Shown here: positions 39,279-42,087 of the stretch, piece after piece
Layout: the number at the start of each line of letters is the position of its first letter
Position numbering within the stretch: position 1 is the stretch's first letter
Virus record (IMG/VR): IMGVR_UViG_3300035698_005219
Span: 1-42,087 of that record
Source: a virus
Strand: one strand, 5' to 3'
Length of the DNA: 42,087 nucleotides
Made by a program: the position numbers and the translations under genes
The notes under the pieces: model-generated
What the model was told of the DNA's origin: nothing
Databases searched by the model: none
Seen by the model: the letters and a program-made list of their open reading frames with translations, nothing else

Positions 39279-39414
39279 AGTTGTGGTTATTTTCGTTATT
39301 ATAGCCCTTTAGCGGAGTTTTAAGCAAACAGTTAGGGCAAACTACCTCTTTGGCATAAGAGTCCTCAGCTTGGCGTATATAGGCCTGCTGGCTTTTACAT
39401 CGTTTGCAATACAT
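39262..39414 (-). CDS. Small zinc-ribbon protein
   Basis: A 50-residue protein. MYCKRCKSQQ and VVCPNCLLKT form a CxxC...CxxC ribbon (3-6 and 26-29), and the tail is Asn-rich. The 3' end overlaps the next gene by 17 bases. One of several tiny zinc proteins in the early region. Confidence 0.55.
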   Translation of the reverse strand: MYCKRCKSQQAYIRQAEDSYAKEVVCPNCLLKTPLKGYNNENNHNYDAND

Positions 39415-39422
39415 AGATTATA

Positions 39423-39474
39423 TTATCATTTGTTAGCTAGTAGGCCGTTAGCCCACTAGTTAGTAAACGATGTT
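39423..39474. repeat. Duplicated hairpin element, copy 1
   Basis: A 52-base element whose arms (39423-39449 and 39451-39474) can form a 21-base-pair near-perfect hairpin, mostly broken by transitions (G-U or A-C). The same sequence recurs at 39873-39928 with a longer loop. It sits in the gap between two minus genes. Confidence 0.8.
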
Positions 39475-39694
39475 ATGAGTTAATGAAGTCTATGGCCTTT
39501 TGCTTACTTGGATAAATAACATGACAATGACCGTTAGTTATAACCCAGCCTTTTTGTCTTGGCTCTCCAGCTTCATTAGAGAAAATGTGCATTAATAAAG
39601 ACGGGAAACCGCCCTCGCTTGGCTCATAATTCTCGACTGCTTTGTCATACTCTGCCCTCGCTTGTTTATTAAAATCCTTTACTTGGATAATCAT
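39473..39694 (-). CDS. Hypothetical early protein
   Basis: A 73-residue protein (MIIQVKDFNKQARAEYDKAV start) with a mixed fold; NGHCHVIYPSKQKAIDFINS ends it. Bracketed by the two copies of the duplicated hairpin element. No family recognised. Confidence 0.55.
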   Translation of the reverse strand: MIIQVKDFNKQARAEYDKAVENYEPSEGGFPSLLMHIFSNEAGEPRQKGWVITNGHCHVIYPSKQKAIDFINS

Positions 39695-39703
39695 AGTTTT
39701 ATC

Positions 39704-39865
39704 TTATTTTAATTTAACATACTCCCGTACTCGTTTTTTAACCTTGGTTAACTTGACGGTGTTTAAAATTTCGGTCAAGTCCTCCATTGTTAGATAAAAG
39801 TAGTTCTCGTCCTTGTCAAAGACTAAAACATACTCGTAACTAACCGCCGTGTTTTTAACTTTCAT
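39704..39865 (-). CDS. Small hypothetical early protein
   Basis: A 53-residue protein. MKVKNTAVSYEYVLVFDKDE is beta-like; the C-terminus is Lys/Arg-rich helix (TKVKKRVREYVKLK). It lies between the duplicated hairpins, 9 bases upstream of the next gene. Unrecognised. Confidence 0.5.
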   Translation of the reverse strand: MKVKNTAVSYEYVLVFDKDENYFYLTMEDLTEILNTVKLTKVKKRVREYVKLK

Positions 39866-39872
39866 ACTGTTT

Positions 39873-39928
39873 TTATCATTTGTTAGCTAGTAGGCCGTTG
39901 CTCGGCCCACTAGTTAGTAAACGATGTT
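39873..39928. repeat. Duplicated hairpin element, copy 2
   Basis: Second copy of the 39423 element: the left arm (39873-39899) and right arm (39905-39928) are identical to copy 1. The loop changes so that the stem extends by GGCCG/CGGCC, keeping the fold while the sequence differs. That favours a structural role. Confidence 0.8.
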
Positions 39929-40098
39929 TAGTTATCTTCATTTATTAATAGTTCAGCGTCCTTTTTAATATCGCCGTCGATTCGAACGCAATATTTTGAC
40001 CCCTTGAAAATACCCGCTTTCTCGCCGTTCGGGCAGATTATAAACTTGTCAGTTAAATACTCCGCTCCGCCGTCTGTTTTGTGATAATAAAGTTTCAT
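39928..40098 (-). CDS. Small hypothetical early protein
   Basis: A 56-residue protein (MKLYYHKTDGGAEYLTDKFI start) ending DAELLINEDN. Beta-rich; ICPNGEKAG and YCVRIDGD supply single Cys residues but no full zinc site. Its stop lies at the edge of hairpin copy 2. Unrecognised. Confidence 0.5.
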   Translation of the reverse strand: MKLYYHKTDGGAEYLTDKFIICPNGEKAGIFKGSKYCVRIDGDIKKDAELLINEDN

Positions 40099-40105
40099 AA
40101 TTTAG

Positions 40106-40342
40106 TTATATTTTATTAGTTTCGAATACCCATGCTCCAACATAGATAAACGGGTATTTATCAGCGTCAATGTTCTTTTTGCAGAATCTGGCTATGCCCT
40201 TGCATAATTTTATAGGGCAAGCGTCTTCTATAGAACTTGTAACGATTGATAAAAAGCCGTTTTCTTCGTCGTGTTCGTCTACATAAAATCGTTCCGTGTT
40301 AAAACAATGATAATGCTCAACCAGTTTGTCATTTAGTGTCAT
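40106..40342 (-). CDS. Small hypothetical early protein
   Basis: A 78-residue protein (MTLNDKLVEHYHCFNTERFY start) with CPIKLCKGIARFCKKN near the middle (three Cys) and an apolar beta C-terminus (YPFIYVGAWVF). Separated from the next gene by a 10-bp hairpin. Unrecognised. Confidence 0.5.
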   Translation of the reverse strand: MTLNDKLVEHYHCFNTERFYVDEHDEENGFLSIVTSSIEDACPIKLCKGIARFCKKNIDADKYPFIYVGAWVFETNKI

Positions 40343-40372
40343 ACGTTTTTATTACTTAATTTATAAGCTTGG

Positions 40373-40393
40373 GCGGGTAAACTGTTTACCCGC
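40373..40393. other. Perfect intercistronic palindrome
   Basis: GCGGGTAAAC (40373-40382), one base, GTTTACCCGC (40384-40393): a perfect 10-bp inverted repeat in the gap between two minus genes. No T-tract. Could be an RNA hairpin or a protein-binding palindrome. Confidence 0.7.
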
Positions 40394-40406
40394 TGGCGTC
40401 TATAGA

Positions 40407-40805
40407 TTAATTAGTCTCTGTTGCATAACTGCCGTCAAGCTTCATAATATTCCAGCTAGTGCCAAAATGGTAAACTGGTAAAAGGTATAGCCCTAACGTT
40501 TCGCTGTAGAATATATCTAACTTAAAATCCTTGTTCAGATATTCTACATCAAGCTCGCTTATATCAATGGCGTACCATTGATACGGCTCGCATTCGCACT
40601 CTGGGCATTCGCCGTACTCTTCCTTAATCTTCGCACATTCCTTACAGTCCTTGACTTCGCAAGTTTCAAGGTGATATTGAGCGTCGCATTCGTGGCATTC
40701 AAGCCATTCTTGCAAAACGTCGCCGTCGTTTATACTTGGAGCGTTGTTAAATAGCACCATGCTGTAACGACTTGATAAGTCCGACCATGTTTTTAATTCG
40801 TTCAT
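40407..40805 (-). CDS. Cys-rich early protein, possible zinc binding
   Basis: A 132-residue protein, first gene of the early operon. ECHECDAQYH, CEVKDCKECAKIK and CPECECEP (about 37-75) supply at least nine Cys, suggesting two zinc sites. The C-terminal half is beta-like (FYSETLGLYLLPVYHFGTSW). It is the first gene after the strong minus promoter at 41054-41082 and a structured leader, so it is probably a highly expressed early takeover protein. Family unknown. Confidence 0.6.
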   Translation of the reverse strand: MNELKTWSDLSSRYSMVLFNNAPSINDGDVLQEWLECHECDAQYHLETCEVKDCKECAKIKEEYGECPECECEPYQWYAIDISELDVEYLNKDFKLDIFYSETLGLYLLPVYHFGTSWNIMKLDGSYATETN

Positions 40806-40831
40806 ACGTTTATTATTTAATGAGTTATATT

Positions 40832-40858
40832 GATAACCCGATAGCTTATCGGATTATC
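40832..40858 (-). other. Hairpin in the early leader
   Basis: Minus-strand 12-bp stem: 40847-40858 with 40832-40843, one U-G pair, 3-base loop. It lies 27 bases upstream of the first early gene, in its 5' leader, and may affect ribosome access or RNA stability. Confidence 0.6.
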
Positions 40859-40959
40859 TAACAAGTCATTATTCATTATTACTGATAGCTATTGCAATCT
40901 GGTAACCGTTGTATTTATATGTTGTTTAGTTGCCAAATCATTTTCTTTAATAACAGCTA

Positions 40960-41047
40960 AGTCGCCAACAGCTCTGATTATCTTAAAACTTCAATTTGTA
41001 ATAGTTCATACCGTTTTTTAGGTTATACCCTTAAGTTATGGGCGACT
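40960..41047 (-). promoter_or_regulatory. Structured 5' leader of the early operon
   Basis: AGTCGCC (40960-40966) pairs with GGCGACT (41041-41047). The second arm lies right at the predicted start of the early transcript (about 41047), so the 5' end would be held in a helix. GGTTATACCC (41021-41030), an operator-like sequence, falls in the enclosed part. The 240-base leader holds no convincing gene. Confidence 0.45.
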
Positions 41048-41053
41048 GTTAGA

Positions 41054-41082
41054 ATTGTATCAAACTTATAAACAGTTGTCAA
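41054..41082 (-). promoter_or_regulatory. Strong early promoter (leftward)
   Basis: Minus strand TTGACA (41077-41082), 17-base spacer, TACAAT (41054-41059): nearly consensus sigma70. It drives the early genes at 40805 and below. The -35 overlaps one arm of a 12-bp inverted repeat. Confidence 0.8.
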
Positions 41083-41196
41083 GGGGTAGTGTTTATAGGC
41101 TATTATAGCTAACCAAAAAAGTTATCCACAGGTATGATTAACTGTAACGAATTGGAGGGTTTTAATAGGCTTTAAGGCACCAACTGACAACTGTTT
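41070..41196. promoter_or_regulatory. 12-bp inverted repeat flanking a DnaA box
   Basis: AAACAGTTGTCA (41070-41081) is the exact reverse complement of TGACAACTGTTT (41185-41196). A perfect DnaA box, TTATCCACA (41122-41130), lies near the centre. The arms overlap the leftward -35 and a possible rightward -35, so this may be a switch between divergent transcription units and an origin element. Confidence 0.65.
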
Positions 41197-41208
41197 GTTA
41201 GGCATTTA

Positions 41209-41237
41209 TTTACAACAATGTCAAATCGTGGCATAAT
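41209..41237 (+). promoter_or_regulatory. Rightward promoter into the origin region
   Basis: TTTACA (41209-41214), 17-base spacer, CATAAT (41232-41237) with TGG before it. The transcript would start near 41244 and run through the iteron array with no gene, so it may act as an origin primer or regulatory RNA. Confidence 0.5.
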
Positions 41238-41285
41238 ATTCGTGCTATTCTGTCAAGTTCTGTTTTAATATAAATTGAATTGCTT

Positions 41286-41546
41286 GGACGTTCCTAGACA
41301 CTTTTTTTTATTATAACCAATAAAAGATTGAAAAACTTTTAAAACGTCTAGGAACGTCTATCCTTTTATTATTCTAAATAAATTTTTTTTATAGTATATA
41401 TATTATATTGCAATATAATATATATGTATATAGTTTTTATATATGAATAAAAAAATTTGCATGGACGTTCCTAGACGTTTTAGTTTTTTTGGTATATTTT
41501 AGCAAATTATTTTTGTTAAAACGTCTAGGAACGTCTAGGAACGTCC
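41286..41546. other. Putative replication origin: symmetric iterons around a 30-bp palindrome
   Basis: Iterons of the type GGACGTTCCTAGACGTTTT occur at 41286-41299 (forward), 41341-41360 (reverse), 41463-41482 (forward) and 41518-41546 (reverse, with a second overlapping unit). They are symmetric about a perfect 30-bp A/T palindrome at 41396-41425 (centre TTGCAA). Inner iterons are centred about 60 bases from the middle, and outer ones about 120. No coding frame is seen. The layout fits an origin bound by an initiator, next to a DnaA box and divergent promoters. Confidence 0.65.
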
Positions 41547-41553
41547 AATATGA

Positions 41554-41672
41554 TTGACTGTCATCTTTTTTGGTTATGGTATAATATACAACAGGCCGTG
41601 GGATTATAGGCACGGCTGATCAGGTTGTTGGTGATCAGGCGTGGGAGGTCAATTTGCGGGAGGTCAATTTGC
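41554..41672 (+). ncRNA. Promoter with tandem hairpins (small RNA candidate)
   Basis: TATAAT (41580-41585) preceded by ATGG; a possible -35 TTGACT (41554-41559) is 20 bases away. The predicted transcript from about 41592 opens with two hairpins: GCCGTG (41595-41600) with CACGGC (41611-41616), and CTGATCA (41616-41622) with TGATCAG (41632-41638). A 15-base direct repeat, GGGAGGTCAATTTGC, follows twice (41643-41672). No gene follows until position 265 of the circle. Confidence 0.45.
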
Positions 41673-41767
41673 GGGAAAATGGGTCAAAACCTGCTAAAAT
41701 ATGAATACAAGGCGCAAAACAAGGCCATATACGCCGTTCTAAGCCACATATATTAAAAAGTAGTACA

Positions 41768-41795
41768 TTGACAAGGGGTTATACCCCACTATCAA
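41768..41795 (+). promoter_or_regulatory. Promoter-like pair with operator palindrome in spacer
   Basis: TTGACA (41768-41773), a 16-base spacer and a weak TATCAA (41790-41795). The spacer contains GGGGTTATACCCC (41775-41787), related to the GGTTATCCCCTA operator in the promoter at 200-229. Same regulator likely. Confidence 0.45.
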
Positions 41796-41880
41796 CCAAT
41801 TCCGGCTATAATCAATAGGCTATTGACTAACGATTGTTACATAGTCGATATACCCCAATGAATCATTGATCAGTTATTTT

Positions 41881-41947
41881 AACGTCGTTTAATCATTCTT
41901 AAGCGACGTTGGCGTTGTGGTGGTGGTTAGCCATTTTCACGTGAAAA
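41881..41947. other. Hairpin and palindrome near the genome joint
   Basis: AACGTCGTTTAA (41881-41892) pairs with TTAAGCGACGTT (41899-41910), one wobble. TTTTCACGTGAAAA (41934-41947) is a perfect 14-base palindrome just before the C-run at the genome joint. Both lie upstream of the terminase genes, where packaging-initiation signals are expected. 41960 is the last base before the repeated end. Confidence 0.6.
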
Positions 41948-41960
41948 CGGGAAGGGTCAG

Positions 41961-42087
41961 CCCCCCCCTGCCACCCTATGAATATATATATAGTAATCCC
42001 CCATAAAATCCTACCTATTTTTCATTTACCAATAGGGTAGCACCCTATCCAGCAACCCACGTATTAGGGGATAACCATTTGACGATC
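41961..42087. repeat. Terminal direct repeat, right copy
   Basis: Identical to bases 1-127. It marks circular closure of the assembly, and the second copy should be removed for annotation of the 41960-bp unit. Confidence 0.95.

Noticed and set aside
25870-40805. Integrase or lysogeny module on the early strand
   Set aside because: No tyrosine or serine recombinase signature and no CI-size repressor was found; only small HTH proteins are present.

Overview
The window is a complete, circularly permuted or circular genome of a tailed double-stranded DNA phage of about 41.96 kb. Its first 127 bases recur exactly as its last 127. It carries terminase, portal, scaffold-like, HK97-fold-like capsid, tail-nozzle-like and internal virion protein genes, and no tape measure or tail-tube genes, so a podovirus-like virion is likely. 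No integrase, DNA polymerase, RNA polymerase or tRNA was recognised; the phage probably relies on the host polymerases. TGA, TAA and TAG all end genes, so the code is standard. The genome is AT-rich. The Ser/Thr-rich surface proteins (LamG, LysM, 'SSTPWG'-type stretches) and the papain-like protease resemble proteins I associate with Patescibacteria (CPR) and their phages. That host guess is inference only.

Layout. From 1 to about 260 there is a control region with a promoter and operator-like repeats. From 0.4 to 25.9 kb the plus strand holds the late genes: two small zinc-binding proteins, terS, terL, portal, scaffold, decoration protein and capsid; an HNH endonuclease; a run of fibre-like or surface proteins, several with Sec signal peptides or a lipobox (8.7-14.4 kb); a lysis-type cluster with small membrane proteins and a papain-like cysteine protease (14.5-17.4 kb); then adaptor, tail nozzle, LysM fibre and two internal virion proteins (17.7-25.9 kb). 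From 40.8 kb down to 25.9 kb the minus strand holds the early genes: many tiny proteins, an SF3 primase-helicase, a CHC2-like protein, an XRE-type regulator, a putative SSB-like protein, a PD-(D/E)XK exonuclease, a mini SF3 ATPase, a lysozyme-like protein, a cytosine methyltransferase, an SF2 helicase and an HNH endonuclease. From 40.8 to 41.96 kb there are no genes, but there is dense control structure: divergent promoters, a DnaA box, and a strikingly symmetric iteron and palindrome array that looks like a replication origin.

The most unusual content is non-coding. A roughly 365-400 nt gap at 32.2-32.6 kb folds on the minus strand into several long helices with G-U wobbles, and looks like a large structured phage RNA of unrecognised family. 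Further RNA-like structures lie at 5.40-5.51 kb (pseudoknot plus terminator), 17.41-17.51 kb, 17.61-17.71 kb, 38.76-38.82 kb and 41.59-41.67 kb. Hairpins without U-tracts sit in many intergenic gaps. A tiny reading frame at 17.0 kb matches the C-terminal glycyl-radical motif of anaerobic ribonucleotide reductase but is split by an in-frame TAG.

All assignments come from reading the sequence. No database search, folding program or structure prediction was run.
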